Notes: generated from the sequence alone by a model not told the origin. 64,000 nucleotides of DNA from Massilia aurea (GCF_014200505.1 NZ_JACHBX010000006.1:1-64000); one strand, 5' to 3'. Numbered from the stretch's first letter, positions 16,775-25,722 are shown. Numbers and translations: made by a program.

Positions 16775-17551
16775 ATGAATCACCTTTTCAAGCTCGGCGC
16801 CGTGGCGGCGTTGTTGGGCGCCTCGGCCGGCCTCGTGCGCGCCGCGCCGGACACGGCCAGCGAGACGCGGCCCGTCGATGCGCAAGTCGTGCGCGTGACG
16901 CTCGAAGGGGTCGGGGATCTGGTCATCCGCCAGGGCGCGACGGCCACGCTGGTGCTGACGGGCGACGCGCGCCTGCTGTCGCGCACGACCACCACGCAGC
17001 GCGGCGACACGCTCAATATCGAGACCGAAGGCCGCCGCGGGGGCTTCAACTTCGGCCGTTCGTCGGGCATCCAGGCCGAACTCGTGCTGCCGAACCTGCG
17101 CGCCGTATCGTCCGAAAGTATCGGCGCCACCACGGTCAGCGGCTTTGCCGGCCAGTCGCTGGACATCAATCTCGATGGCGCCGGGTCAATGTCGGTATCA
17201 TCATCGAATTATCGTTTTATTACCGCCAATCTGGGCGGCGTGGGCAACCTCAAGATCAACGGCATCGACAGCGAGGGCATCGACCTGAACCTGGGCGGTG
17301 CCGGCTTCGTGACCCTGACCGGCCGCAGCAAGCGCCTGAAGGCGGAACTGGGCGGCCTGGGCGGGCTCGATGCGCAGGGCTGCAGCGTCGACTCGGTGGC
17401 GCTCGATCTGTCGGGACTGGGTAATGCCACCGTCAATGTGCGCCAGAGCATCAACGTGTCGCTGTCGGGCATGGGATCGGTGACGGTACTGGGCAAGCCG
17501 GTCAATCGCAAGGTGGCGCTCGACGGGCTGGGCAAGGTCAACTGGAAATGA
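16775..17551 (+). CDS. Exported GIN-domain (DUF2807) protein
   Basis: A 258-residue protein with a signal peptide (about 1-23, 'VRA-AP') and then a right-handed beta-solenoid-like GIN/DUF2807 domain. It shows the family's repeating Gly/Asn pattern: 'GVGDLVIRQG', 'LDGAGSMSV', 'LGGVGNLKING', 'LGGAGFVTLTG', 'SGLGNATVNV', 'SGMGSVTVLG'. These domains are thought to act as extracytoplasmic adhesion or scaffold modules. The ATG at 16775 follows GGAG. It is followed 74 bp later by a Sel1-repeat protein on the same strand. Confidence 0.85.
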   Translation: MNHLFKLGAVAALLGASAGLVRAAPDTASETRPVDAQVVRVTLEGVGDLVIRQGATATLVLTGDARLLSRTTTTQRGDTLNIETEGRRGGFNFGRSSGIQAELVLPNLRAVSSESIGATTVSGFAGQSLDINLDGAGSMSVSSSNYRFITANLGGVGNLKINGIDSEGIDLNLGGAGFVTLTGRSKRLKAELGGLGGLDAQGCSVDSVALDLSGLGNATVNVRQSINVSLSGMGSVTVLGKPVNRKVALDGLGKVNWK

Positions 17552-17625
17552 CGGACACGCGACAACCACGCTGGCCGGGGACACCCCGGCGGCATCGGCA
17601 ACGACCTGGATTCTGTGTGCGAACC

Positions 17626-18249
17626 ATGAAGACACCATTCTTTGCAGTTCTCCTGGCGCTGTGCCTGCAGTTCGGTCTGCAGGGCAGCGCCCAGGCCGGT
17701 TTCCCCGAAGGCGCCAGTGCCTACAATGCCCGCAACTATGCGCTCGCGTTGAAGGAAGTCACGCCGCTGGCCAAGGCCGGGCATGCCGAAGCGCAGCATC
17801 TGCTGGGGCTCATGTACTACATGGGGCGGGGCGTGCCGCGCGACTACAAGCAGGCATTTGCCTGGCACCAGAAGGCCGCGCTGCAGGGCAAGGCCGATGC
17901 GCAGTACGTCGTCGGCGCCATGTATTACACGGGCAATTCGGTGCCGCAAGACCAGAAGCACGCCGTGACCTGGTTCCGCAGGGCGGCCGAGCAGGGGCAC
18001 GCCGAGGCGCAGAACGCCCTCGGGCTGATGTACCGCTACCACGTGGCCGGGGTGCCGCAGGATGTCGTGCTTGCCTACATGCTGTATAACCTGGCCGCGG
18101 CCGGCGGCAACCGCAACGCCGTCGACCAGCGCGCCGCCATCGCCAAGCGCATGACGCAGGAGCAGATCGAAGAAGCGCAGGCACTGTCGCGCACCTGGAA
18201 GCCGGGCACGCCGCTGCCGGCGACGTCGAAGACGGGCGGCGACGCGTAA
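17626..18249 (+). CDS. Exported Sel1-repeat protein
   Basis: A 207-residue protein with a signal peptide (about 1-25, 'AQA-GF') and three consecutive Sel1-like (TPR-related) repeats of about 36 residues (about 50-155), each with the 'AxAQxxLGxMYxxGxGVPxD' pattern. Such proteins are periplasmic or outer-surface adaptors for protein-protein contacts. The start at 17626 gives a proper signal peptide; the frame extending back to 17548 would overlap the GIN gene. No partner is known. Confidence 0.85.
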   Translation: MKTPFFAVLLALCLQFGLQGSAQAGFPEGASAYNARNYALALKEVTPLAKAGHAEAQHLLGLMYYMGRGVPRDYKQAFAWHQKAALQGKADAQYVVGAMYYTGNSVPQDQKHAVTWFRRAAEQGHAEAQNALGLMYRYHVAGVPQDVVLAYMLYNLAAAGGNRNAVDQRAAIAKRMTQEQIEEAQALSRTWKPGTPLPATSKTGGDA

Positions 18250-18365
18250 CGCGCCAGTGTGGCCGGCGCAATCGCCTGGCAATCGTCCCGTTATGCGGGC
18301 TGGCGAACCGAGCCCGGGGGAAGGGCGGGCCATGATGGTGCGAACACACTGTCAAGGAGTCCCCG

Positions 18366-18869
18366 ATGGCCAAGGTAACACTGACGATGACGACGCACGT
18401 GCCGGTCTCCACCGGCGAGGCCTGGGCCTGGTCGACGTCGCTCGAAGGCGTGCGCACTGAAATGCGCCCGCTGCTCAAGGTCGTCTTTCCCAAGGCAATG
18501 ACGCATATCGGTCCCGATACAGCGCTCAACACGGTCCTGGGCCGTTGCCAGTTTTTGCTGTTCGGTCTGTTTCCGATCGACATGTCCAAGCTGCGCTTTA
18601 CCGAGATGGAGCCGGGCCATCGCTTCGTGGAAGAATCCGATCTGTTGTCGATGCGATCGTGGCGCCATGAACGTGTGATCACGCCCTCGGCCGATGGTCG
18701 GGGCGCCCAGGTCACCGACCACCTGGCGTTCACGCCACGCCTGGCGACGCCCGTCGTGCGCTACCTCGTCAAGCTGTTCTTCGCGCACCGCCACAAGAAG
18801 CTGGCGCAGGCGCTGGGTGTCCGTGAGGCTACCGTCGCGGGCCGTGGCGCAGCCGGCCGGGCGCGCTGA
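18366..18869 (+). CDS. SRPBCC-like protein
   Basis: A 167-residue soluble protein whose layout resembles the START/SRPBCC fold: an opening strand 'VTLTMTTHVPVSTGEAWAW', a middle 'FTEMEPGHRFVEESDL', and a C-terminal helix 'ATPVVRYLVKLFFAHRHKKLAQAL'. The fold makes a hydrophobic cavity for a lipid or polyketide-like ligand. AAGGAG 6 bases before the ATG fixes the start. It stands alone between the Sel1 gene and the MYG1-like gene. Confidence 0.7.
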   Translation: MAKVTLTMTTHVPVSTGEAWAWSTSLEGVRTEMRPLLKVVFPKAMTHIGPDTALNTVLGRCQFLLFGLFPIDMSKLRFTEMEPGHRFVEESDLLSMRSWRHERVITPSADGRGAQVTDHLAFTPRLATPVVRYLVKLFFAHRHKKLAQALGVREATVAGRGAAGRAR

Positions 18870-18963
18870 GATCGGCTGAAATGCGTGCTTGCATGGTAGG
18901 CTTCGGCTTTGACTCATTCGCGCGCCCGAAACAATCGTGGCGTAGCGGCAATTTGGAGCTTGT

Positions 18964-19932
18964 ATGTTGATTGCCACTCACGGCGGCAAATTCCACGCAG
19001 ACGATGCGTGGGCCGTCGCCGTCCTGAAGGTGCTGTTCCCCGATGCCGACGTGATTCGCACCCGCGAGCAGGCCCGGATCGATGCCGCCGACTTCGCGAT
19101 CGACGTTGGCGGGGTCTGGGACCCGGCCACCGGCCGGTTCGATCACCACCAGAAAGAATTCAACGCCACCCGGCCGTCCGGCGTGCCGTATGCCAGTGCC
19201 GGCCTCGTCTGGCGCGACCACGGCGCGCGCTGCGTCGCGGCGTTGGCGCTGCGGCACACGGGCGAGACTTTGTCCGACGATACCGCCCAGCAGATCGCGT
19301 ACGCGATCGACGTCGATATCGTGCAATACCTCGATCTGTCGGACGTCGGCGTGGCCAAGAACGCGCCGGGCAGCTATGGCCTGTCGGCCGTGGTCTCGGG
19401 CTTCAATCCGGGCTGGCTCGACGAGCAGCGCCTGGGCTACGGCGAAGCGGTCGATGTGTATCGCATGGGCCAGTTCATGCGCGCCGTGGAGTTCCTTACC
19501 GACATCATGGGCAATGCCGTGCGCTACCGCGTGGGCGCCATGCTGGCTGTCACGCAAGTGCGCCAGGCCGAGGTGCTCGAGGGCGGCAAGCTGCTGTTCC
19601 TGAAGAACGCCGCGCTGCCGTGGAGCAGCATCGTGCGCAAGGAAATGCCGAAGATCCTGTTCGTCATCAGCCATAGTCTGACCGAGAACCGCTACATCCT
19701 GCACACGGTGTCGGTCGACACGGAAAGCTTCGATGCACGCGCCGACCTGCCTGAAACCTGGGCCGGCCTGCGCGAAGCGGACCTGGCGGCCGTGACGGGC
19801 GTGCCGGACGCCGTGTTCTGCCACACGGGCCGCTTCATTGCCGCCGCGCGCAGCTACGATGGCATCCGGACCATGGCGCGCCAGGCACTCGATGCGGTCG
19901 AGCAGGGCGTGACGGTCACGACGTATTCGTAG
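18964..19932 (+). CDS. MYG1-family (UPF0160) putative DHH-like hydrolase
   Basis: A 322-residue protein that opens with the family signature 'ATHGGKFHADDAWAVAVLK', followed by 'FAIDVGGVWDPATGRFDHHQKEFN', where DHH near residue 61 resembles the DHH phosphoesterase motif, and 'GVPYASAGLVWRDHG'. Full family length. Eukaryotic MYG1 is a 3'-5' RNA exonuclease in nucleus and mitochondria; the bacterial homologues are uncharacterised. GGAGC precedes the ATG. It is a single gene in a mixed co-directional neighbourhood. Confidence 0.88.
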   Translation: MLIATHGGKFHADDAWAVAVLKVLFPDADVIRTREQARIDAADFAIDVGGVWDPATGRFDHHQKEFNATRPSGVPYASAGLVWRDHGARCVAALALRHTGETLSDDTAQQIAYAIDVDIVQYLDLSDVGVAKNAPGSYGLSAVVSGFNPGWLDEQRLGYGEAVDVYRMGQFMRAVEFLTDIMGNAVRYRVGAMLAVTQVRQAEVLEGGKLLFLKNAALPWSSIVRKEMPKILFVISHSLTENRYILHTVSVDTESFDARADLPETWAGLREADLAAVTGVPDAVFCHTGRFIAAARSYDGIRTMARQALDAVEQGVTVTTYS

Positions 19933-20046
19933 CCTGCGGGCGCGTTCATTGGCACCGTCACGGGCGGCGCGCACGATCGCCGGGGTCGTCGGCAAGCCGC
20001 CGCCGACTCCCGTACAATTGCGGTTTTGCTAATGCGGGAGCTTTCC

Positions 20047-21033
20047 ATGCGCGCCATCGAGATTACCAAGCCGGGGGAACCCGACGTCTTGCAACTGTGT
20101 GAACGGCCATTGCCGGTCCTGAAAACCGGCGAAGTCCTGATCAAGGTCCATGCTGCCGGCATCAACCGTCCCGACGTGTTCCAGCGTCTGGGCAAGTACC
20201 CGGTGCCACCAGGCGCCTCCGACCTGCCAGGCCTTGAAGTGGCCGGCGAAATCGTCGACGGCGACCTCAGCGACAGCGGTTTTTCCAAAGGCGACCTCGT
20301 CTGCGCTCTGGTGCAGGGCGGCGGTTACGCCGAATACTGCGCCGCGCCACTCGAGCAATGCCTGCCGGTGCCAGAAGGGCTGACCCCGCTGGAAGCGGCC
20401 ACCTTGCCGGAAACCTATTTCACGGTCTGGAGCAATGTCTTTGACCGTGCCCGCCTGAGCGAAGGCGAGAGCCTGCTGGTGCAGGGCGGCAGCTCGGGTA
20501 TCGGCGTGACCGCCACCCAGGTCGCCAGCGCACTGGGTCACCGCGTGTTCATCACCGCCGGCAGCGAAGACAAGTGCCGCGCCGTCGAAGCGCTGGGCGC
20601 CGAGCGGGGCATCAACTACCGCGATGAAGATTTTGTCGCCGTGGTCAAGGAACTCACGGACGGTCGTGGTGTCGATGTGATTCTGGATATGGTCGCCGGC
20701 GACTACGTAGCACGCGAGATCGAGTGCCTGGCCGACGATGGTCGCCTGGTCGTCATCGCGCTGCTGGGCGGGCCGCAGGCCAACCTGGACATGAACCACG
20801 TGCTGCGCCGCCGCCTGACCATCACCGGTTCGACGCTGCGTCCCCGGTCAGTCGAATTCAAGGCGGCCATTGCACGCCAGTTGCGTGAGCAGGTCTGGCC
20901 GCTGTTTGCGCAGAAGAAGATCAAGCCGGTGATTCATCATGTGTTCCCGCTCGAAGAAGCCGCGGCAGCCCACACGATGATGGAATCGAGCGCCCATGTG
21001 GGCAAGATCGTGCTGCAAGTGCTGGCCGACTGA
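20047..21033 (+). CDS. NAD(P)H quinone oxidoreductase, PIG3 family
   Basis: A 328-residue zinc-free medium-chain dehydrogenase/reductase. The N-terminal GroES-like domain ('RAIEITKPGEPDVLQL', 'KVHAAGINRPDVFQRLGKYP') is typical of the PIG3/TIGR02824 group. The Rossmann motif 'GGSSGIGVTATQVA' (about 150) and the C-terminal 'HHVFPLEEAAAAHTMMESSAHVGKI' complete the family. It reduces quinones with NAD(P)H in the cytosol. The ATG at 20047 has GGGAG upstream. TACAAT at 20013-20018 may be its -10 box. It lies upstream of tpiA but is separated by tpiA's own promoter. Confidence 0.9.
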   Translation: MRAIEITKPGEPDVLQLCERPLPVLKTGEVLIKVHAAGINRPDVFQRLGKYPVPPGASDLPGLEVAGEIVDGDLSDSGFSKGDLVCALVQGGGYAEYCAAPLEQCLPVPEGLTPLEAATLPETYFTVWSNVFDRARLSEGESLLVQGGSSGIGVTATQVASALGHRVFITAGSEDKCRAVEALGAERGINYRDEDFVAVVKELTDGRGVDVILDMVAGDYVAREIECLADDGRLVVIALLGGPQANLDMNHVLRRRLTITGSTLRPRSVEFKAAIARQLREQVWPLFAQKKIKPVIHHVFPLEEAAAAHTMMESSAHVGKIVLQVLAD

Positions 21034-21126
21034 TCATAAAAACAACAGGCGCGCCGGCGGGACCCACAAGCCCTGCGCGGTGCATCCACGGGCGGTAGCA
21101 AGCAGATTGGCACTCCCAGCCATCGT

Positions 21127-21155
21127 TTGACCGCCACAATATCGACCGCTAGAAT
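21127..21155 (+). promoter_or_regulatory. Sigma70 promoter of tpiA-secG
   Basis: -35 TTGACC (21127-21132) and -10 TAGAAT (21150-21155) are separated by exactly 17 bp. Predicted transcription start is near 21162, about 19 bases before the tpiA ATG. Confidence 0.75.
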
Positions 21156-21180
21156 AGCGGGTTATTTGACATGGGGTAGT

Positions 21181-21930
21181 ATGCGTCCCACACTCGTAGT
21201 AGGTAACTGGAAAATGAACGGCAGCCGGGCAGTCAATGCCGAGCTGCTGCAAGGCATTCTCGCGGGTCTGAGCCCGGACATTCAGGCGTCGTGCGCGGTG
21301 TGCGTCCCCGCGCCGTACCTGTTCCAGTGCGAGCAATTGTTGGCCGGTAGCAGCGTGGCCTGGGGCGCGCAGGATGTCGCGACCGAGCCATGCGGGGCCT
21401 TCACCGGCGAAGTGTGCGTCTCGATGCTGCACGATTTCGGTTGCCGGTACGTGATCGTCGGCCACTCCGAGCGCCGAGGCTACCACGGCGAGTCGAACGA
21501 GCTGGTCGCGCGCAAGGCGAAAGCGGCGCTGGACGCCGGCCTGACCCCGATCGTGTGCATCGGCGAAACACTGGAGCAGCGCGAAGCGGGCGAGACCAAC
21601 GACGTTGTCGGTGGCCAGCTGCACGCGGTGCTGGAACTGGTGGGCTTTGAGGATGTGTCGCGCCTGGTGCTGGCCTACGAGCCGGTGTGGGCAATCGGTA
21701 CCGGCAAGACGGCCACGCCCGAGATGGCGCAGCAAGTCCACGCCGACATGCGCGCGTTAGTGCGCAAGTGCAACGTTGATGCTGCAGAAACCGTACAAAT
21801 CCTTTACGGCGGCAGCATGAAGCCGGAGAATGCACGCGAGCTGCTGGCGCAACCGGATATCGATGGCGGCCTGATCGGCGGGGCGGCACTGAAGGCCGAC
21901 GACTTCCTCGCCATTCTGCGTGCTGCTTAA
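21181..21930 (+). CDS. tpiA: Triose-phosphate isomerase
   Basis: A 249-residue TIM-barrel enzyme interconverting dihydroxyacetone phosphate and glyceraldehyde 3-phosphate in glycolysis and gluconeogenesis. Catalytic residues are visible: Lys11 in 'GNWKMN', His95 in 'IVGHSERR', and Glu167 in 'AYEPVWAIGTGKTAT' with the flexible loop. Phosphate-binding 'YGGSMKPEN' and 'GGLIGGAAL' close the barrel. Normal length. The sigma70 promoter at 21127-21155 drives it; secG follows 86 bp later. Confidence 0.98.
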   Translation: MRPTLVVGNWKMNGSRAVNAELLQGILAGLSPDIQASCAVCVPAPYLFQCEQLLAGSSVAWGAQDVATEPCGAFTGEVCVSMLHDFGCRYVIVGHSERRGYHGESNELVARKAKAALDAGLTPIVCIGETLEQREAGETNDVVGGQLHAVLELVGFEDVSRLVLAYEPVWAIGTGKTATPEMAQQVHADMRALVRKCNVDAAETVQILYGGSMKPENARELLAQPDIDGGLIGGAALKADDFLAILRAA

Positions 21931-22016
21931 AGACTTAATCTCGCGCATTTAGTTTTGCGAAGATTTTGGAATTACAAAAAATTTGAAACGCTGTTAAACC
22001 TTGGAATGGAATTGCA

Positions 22017-22439
22017 ATGATCTGGTCTAATCTTATTATCGTCGTGCAGGTTATCTCGGCCCTGTCCATTATTGGCCTGGTCCTGATGCAGCACGGCAAG
22101 GGCGCTGATATGGGTGCGGCCTTCGGTTCCGGCGCGTCGGGCAGCCTGTTCGGTGCATCCGGATCGTCGAACTTCCTGTCCAAGGCAACGGCAGTGGCCG
22201 CCGCCGTGTTCTTCGGCACCACGCTGACGCTGGCCTACATCGGCAACAACCGCACTGGCAGCGACAACGCCGGCGTGATGGGCCGCGCCCAGGCGCCAGC
22301 AGCCGGTATTCCGGTCACCGCGCCAGTGCAGACCGCCCCAGCCGATGTGCCGACGCTGCCAGCGGGCAGTGCCGTCCCGGCAGCCCCGGCAGCGGGTGTC
22401 CCGGCCGCTCCGGTGACCCCGGCGCCAGCGACCAAGTAA
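22017..22439 (+). CDS. secG: Sec translocase auxiliary subunit SecG
   Basis: A 140-residue inner-membrane protein with two transmembrane helices (about 2-22 and 55-75) and the conserved loop 'LMQHGKGADMGAAFGSGASGSLFG' between them. It assists SecYE/SecA-driven protein export. The C-terminal tail (about 95-140) is rich in Ala, Pro and Val, as in other beta-proteobacterial SecG proteins. A terminator follows at 22482-22518. Confidence 0.96.
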   Translation: MIWSNLIIVVQVISALSIIGLVLMQHGKGADMGAAFGSGASGSLFGASGSSNFLSKATAVAAAVFFGTTLTLAYIGNNRTGSDNAGVMGRAQAPAAGIPVTAPVQTAPADVPTLPAGSAVPAAPAAGVPAAPVTPAPATK

Positions 22440-22481
22440 GTCACGCAGTCCCGGCGCCATGCGCGCCAATGCTGTTCCAAA

Positions 22482-22518
22482 ACAATGCGCCTTTTTATCG
22501 GGCGCATTGTCGTTTTTA
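22482..22518 (+). terminator. Rho-independent terminator after secG
   Basis: A perfect 10-bp stem, ACAATGCGCC (22482-22491) with GGCGCATTGT (22501-22510) and a 9-base T-rich loop, is followed after two bases by GTTTTTA. It separates tpiA-secG from the tRNA and nuo region. Confidence 0.85.
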
Positions 22519-22699
22519 GGCGTAGAATACTGCGGCGCGTGACAGGGTTGAACAACCGGTCTGTGCAGCCTCGCAATATTGACGCTGTTGTCGCAACGAA
22601 CTTTGTCATGCTCATGTCAGTAAAAGAGCGTCCAATAGATTGTTCGGCGATATGATTCAATTAAATGGCAAATATCTTTGTGATTGCGCAATTTGAGCA
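22519..22699. other. Gap between secG terminator and tRNA promoter
   Basis: About 180 bp, more AT-rich towards its right end. TAGAAT is present at 22523-22528 without a good -35 box at the right distance. No ORF with a ribosome-binding site and no stable structured RNA was recognised. Confidence 0.4.
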
Positions 22700-22729
22700 T
22701 TGAAAGATAGTGCTAAAGCAGGGTAAAAT
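22700..22729 (+). promoter_or_regulatory. Sigma70 promoter of tRNA-Leu
   Basis: -35 TTGAAA (22700-22705) and -10 TAAAAT (22724-22729) are separated by 18 bp, with the -10 box ending 11 bp before the mature 5' end of the tRNA. Confidence 0.65.
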
Positions 22730-22740
22730 ACTGTTCTCCA

Positions 22741-22825
22741 GCCGACGTGGTGAAATTGGTAGACACGCTATCTTGAGGGGGTAGTGGCGCAAGCTGTGCG
22801 AGTTCGAGTCTCGCCGTCGGCACCA
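22741..22825 (+). tRNA. tRNA-Leu, anticodon GAG
   Basis: An 85-nt class II tRNA. The acceptor stem GCCGACG/CGTCGGC is perfect. The D-loop carries TTGGTAGAC, the anticodon stem CTATC/GGTAG holds the loop TTGAGGG with anticodon GAG, a long variable arm follows, and the T-loop has GTTCGAGTC. Discriminator A is followed by an encoded CCA. It reads CUC/CUU leucine codons. The position between secG and nuoA is common in beta-proteobacteria. Confidence 0.97.
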
Positions 22826-22837
22826 AAATTTAGAAAG

Positions 22838-22889
22838 AAAGCCAGCAAGGGCGCACGAGTTTTTACCTCATGCCTGAGCTGGCTTTTTT
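22838..22889 (+). terminator. Terminator between tRNA-Leu and nuoA
   Basis: A long stem begins with AAAGCCAGC (22838-22846) and closes with GCTGGCTTT (22878-22886), with additional near-complementary pairing inside (GCACGAG/CTCATGC) and a run of T's at the end. It ends the tRNA transcript 13 nt after CCA; some read-through into nuo is possible. Confidence 0.85.
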
Positions 22890-22997
22890 ACGAGGATCTG
22901 TCGTACGATCCTGGCGGCAGGCTCGAAGCCAGGTTCGCACGATTCGGTGCTGCATCTCTGCAGCGTTCCATTAACCGATCGTTCAGAAGGCTTCATC

Positions 22998-23357
22998 GTG
23001 AACCTCGAAAGTTATCTCCCCGTTCTTCTCTTTATCCTGGTTGGCATCGGTGTCGGTGTAGCCCCTCAGGTGCTTGGTCGCCTGCTCGGGCCGCACAAAC
23101 CCGACGATGCCAAACTGTCTCCGTATGAATGCGGCTTCGAAGCCTTCGAAGACGCGCGCATGAAGTTCGACGTCCGGTACTACCTGGTCGCGATCCTGTT
23201 TATTTTGTTTGATCTTGAAACGGCATTCTTCTTCCCATGGGGCGTCTCGATGCGCGAACTGGGGTTCACCGGTTTCATCACGATGATGGTGTTTATCGCC
23301 GAATTCGTCGTGGGCTTCTGGTACATCTGGAAGAAAGGTGCCCTTGATTGGGAATAA
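22998..23357 (+). CDS. nuoA: NADH-quinone oxidoreductase subunit A
   Basis: A 119-residue, three-helix membrane subunit of complex I. A GTG start at 22998 gives the family's usual N-terminus 'VNLESYLPVLLFILVGIGVG' and length; AAGG lies upstream. 'PYECGFEAFEDARMKFDVRYYLVAILFILFDLE' contains the conserved loop Cys near the quinone site and the acidic TM residues. First gene of the fourteen-gene nuo operon; no clear promoter is visible in the 108 bp after the tRNA terminator. Confidence 0.96.
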   Translation: MNLESYLPVLLFILVGIGVGVAPQVLGRLLGPHKPDDAKLSPYECGFEAFEDARMKFDVRYYLVAILFILFDLETAFFFPWGVSMRELGFTGFITMMVFIAEFVVGFWYIWKKGALDWE

Positions 23358-23360
23358 GCC

Positions 23361-23837
23361 ATGGCTATTGAAGGCGTACTAAACGAAGGTTTCATCACCA
23401 CCACAGCCGACAAGCTGGTCAACTGGGCACGTACCGGGTCGATGTTCCCGATGACGTTCGGTCTGGCCTGCTGCGCGGTCGAGATGATGCACGTGGGCGC
23501 GGCCCGCTACGACATGGACCGCTTCGGCATCGTGTTCCGCCCGTCGCCACGCCAGTCCGACGTCATGATCGTTGCCGGCACGCTGTGCAACAAGATGGCG
23601 CCGGCGCTGCGCAAGGTCTACGACCAGATGGCCGAGCCGCGCTGGGTCATCTCGATGGGCTCCTGTGCCAACGGTGGCGGCTACTACCACTATTCGTATT
23701 CCGTCGTCCGTGGCTGCGATCGCATCGTCCCGGTCGATGTCTACGTGCCAGGCTGTCCACCGACCGCCGAAGCTCTGCTGTACGGCATCATGCAGCTCCA
23801 GAACAAGATCAAGCGCACCAATACCATCGCGCGCTAA
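23361..23837 (+). CDS. nuoB: NADH-quinone oxidoreductase subunit B
   Basis: A 158-residue peripheral-arm subunit holding the terminal 4Fe-4S cluster N2, which passes electrons to quinone. The cluster ligands are the adjacent Cys pair in 'GLACCAVEM', the Cys of 'GSCANGGGYYHYSY', and the Cys of 'VPGCPPTAEALLYG'. Starts 3 bp after nuoA. Confidence 0.98.
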   Translation: MAIEGVLNEGFITTTADKLVNWARTGSMFPMTFGLACCAVEMMHVGAARYDMDRFGIVFRPSPRQSDVMIVAGTLCNKMAPALRKVYDQMAEPRWVISMGSCANGGGYYHYSYSVVRGCDRIVPVDVYVPGCPPTAEALLYGIMQLQNKIKRTNTIAR

Positions 23838-23855
23838 AAACGGACGGCGTACTCC

Positions 23856-24449
23856 ATGACGACAAAACTCGAAACCCTTCAACTCGCCCTGCAGACTGCA
23901 TTGGGCGAGGGCGCCGCGATCTCGGCGGCGCTGGGTGAAGTCACGGTGGTGGTCAAGGCCGCCGACTACATCCGCTCGATGACGGCCCTGCGCGATACCC
24001 CTGCGCTGGCGTTCGAGCAGATGATCGACCTGTGCGGCGTCGACTATTCGGAATATGGCGAAGGCACCTACGAAGGACCGCGCTTTGCGGTCGTCGTGCA
24101 CCTGCTGTCGCTGACCCACAACTGGCGCGTGCGCGTGCGGGTGTTCTGCCCGGACGACGACATGCCGCTGGTCGAATCGATCACGCCGATCTGGCGCGCC
24201 GCCAACTGGTTCGAGCGCGAAGCGTTCGACCTGTTCGGCATCCTGTTCGATGGCCACGGCGACCTGCGCCGCATCCTGACCGACTACGGTTTCATCGGCC
24301 ACCCGTTCCGCAAGGACTTCCCGATCTCGGGCTATGTCGAGATGCGCTACGACCCCGATCAGAAACGCGTGATCTATCAACCCGTCACAATCGAACCGCG
24401 CGAGAACATTCCCCGCGTGATTCGCGAAGAGACTTACGGGACGAAATAA
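23856..24449 (+). CDS. nuoC: NADH-quinone oxidoreductase subunit C
   Basis: A 197-residue hydrophilic subunit of the connecting module of complex I, the 30-kDa homologue. Signature 'EREAFDLFGILFDGHGDLRRILTDYGFIGHPFRKDFPISG' region (about 125-165). It is separate from nuoD, unlike the fused NuoCD of E. coli. Its TAA shares one base with the nuoD ATG, so translation is coupled. Confidence 0.98.
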   Translation: MTTKLETLQLALQTALGEGAAISAALGEVTVVVKAADYIRSMTALRDTPALAFEQMIDLCGVDYSEYGEGTYEGPRFAVVVHLLSLTHNWRVRVRVFCPDDDMPLVESITPIWRAANWFEREAFDLFGILFDGHGDLRRILTDYGFIGHPFRKDFPISGYVEMRYDPDQKRVIYQPVTIEPRENIPRVIREETYGTK

Positions 24450-25702
24450 TGGCTGAGCTTAAGAACTACACCCTGAACTTTGGTCCGCAGCACCCGGCAG
24501 CGCACGGCGTGCTGCGCCTCGTGCTCGAGCTCGACGGCGAGGTGATCCAGCGTGCCGACCCGCACATCGGCCTGCTGCACCGCGGCACCGAGAAGCTGGC
24601 CGAAACCCGCACCTACCTGCAATCGGTGCCGTACATGGACCGTCTCGACTACGTGTCGATGATGTGCAACGAACACGGCTACGTGCTGGCCATCGAAAAG
24701 CTGCTCGGCATCCAGGCGCCGATCCGCGCCCAGTACATCCGCACGATGTTCGACGAAGTCACCCGCATCCTGAACCACCTGATGTGGCTCGGCGCGCACG
24801 CGCTGGACATCGGCGCCATGGGCCCGTTCCTGTACTGCTTCCGCGACCGCGAAGACCTGTTCGACGTCTACGAAGCGGTATCCGGCGCGCGCATGCACGC
24901 GGCCTACTACCGCCCTGGCGGCGTGTACCGCGACCTGCCGGACACGATGCCACAGCACAAGGCTTCGCCAATCCGCAGCGCCAAGGCAATCGATGCACTG
25001 AATGAACACCGCCAGGGCTCCGTGCTCGACTTCCTCGACGCGTTCACGAAGCGCTTCGATGGTTACGTCGACGAATACGAAACCCTGCTGACCGACAACC
25101 GTATCTGGAAGCAGCGTACGGTCGGCATCGGTGTCGTGACGCCGGAAGACGCGAAAGCGATGGGCTTCACGGGCGCCATGCTGCGCGGCTCGGGCATCGC
25201 CTGGGACCTGCGCAAGACGCAGCCGTATGCAGCGTACGACAAGGTCGAGTTCGACATCCCGGTCGGCACCAACGGCGACTCGTACGACCGCTACCTGGTG
25301 CGCGTCGAAGAGATGCGCCAGTCGAACCGCATCATCAAGCAATGCATCACGTGGCTGCGCGCGAATCCGGGCCCGGTCATGATCGACAATAACAAGATTG
25401 CGCCGCCGAACCGGATGGACATGAAGTCCAATATGGAATCGCTGATTCACCACTTCAAGCTGTTCACCGAAGGCTTCCACGTCCCAGAGGGCGAGGCGTA
25501 CGCTGCGGTCGAGCATCCGAAGGGCGAATTTGGCATCTATATCGTCTCCGACGGCGCCAACAAGCCATACCGCCTGAAAATCCGCACGCCGGACTATGTC
25601 CACCTGCAGAGCCTCGACGAAATGGCACGCGGACACATGATCGCTGATGCCGTCGCCATCATCGGTACGCAAGACATCGTGTTCGGCAGTATTGATCGCT
25701 AG
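24449..25702 (+). CDS. nuoD: NADH-quinone oxidoreductase subunit D
   Basis: A 417-residue 49-kDa-type subunit that forms the quinone-binding pocket with NuoB. 'NFGPQHPAAHGVLRLVLELDGE' and 'DPHIGLLHRGTEKL' near the N-terminus are diagnostic; the quinone-site His and Tyr are in the first motif and in 'VPYMDRLDYVSMM'. A long in-frame upstream extension is rejected because it lies inside nuoC; the ATG at 24449 overlaps the nuoC stop. Confidence 0.98.
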   Translation: MAELKNYTLNFGPQHPAAHGVLRLVLELDGEVIQRADPHIGLLHRGTEKLAETRTYLQSVPYMDRLDYVSMMCNEHGYVLAIEKLLGIQAPIRAQYIRTMFDEVTRILNHLMWLGAHALDIGAMGPFLYCFRDREDLFDVYEAVSGARMHAAYYRPGGVYRDLPDTMPQHKASPIRSAKAIDALNEHRQGSVLDFLDAFTKRFDGYVDEYETLLTDNRIWKQRTVGIGVVTPEDAKAMGFTGAMLRGSGIAWDLRKTQPYAAYDKVEFDIPVGTNGDSYDRYLVRVEEMRQSNRIIKQCITWLRANPGPVMIDNNKIAPPNRMDMKSNMESLIHHFKLFTEGFHVPEGEAYAAVEHPKGEFGIYIVSDGANKPYRLKIRTPDYVHLQSLDEMARGHMIADAVAIIGTQDIVFGSIDR

Positions 25703-25722
25703 TCCGAAAGGCAGAGAAGAAT

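Noticed and set aside
22741..22825. tRNA-Leu as an integration site
   Set aside because: No integrase, no repeated tRNA 3' end and no foreign genes follow; the nuo operon lies directly downstream.
23572..23938. Overlapping frames inside nuoB and nuoC that look protein-sized
   Set aside because: Arg/Ala-rich alternative frames within conserved genes, with no start signals.
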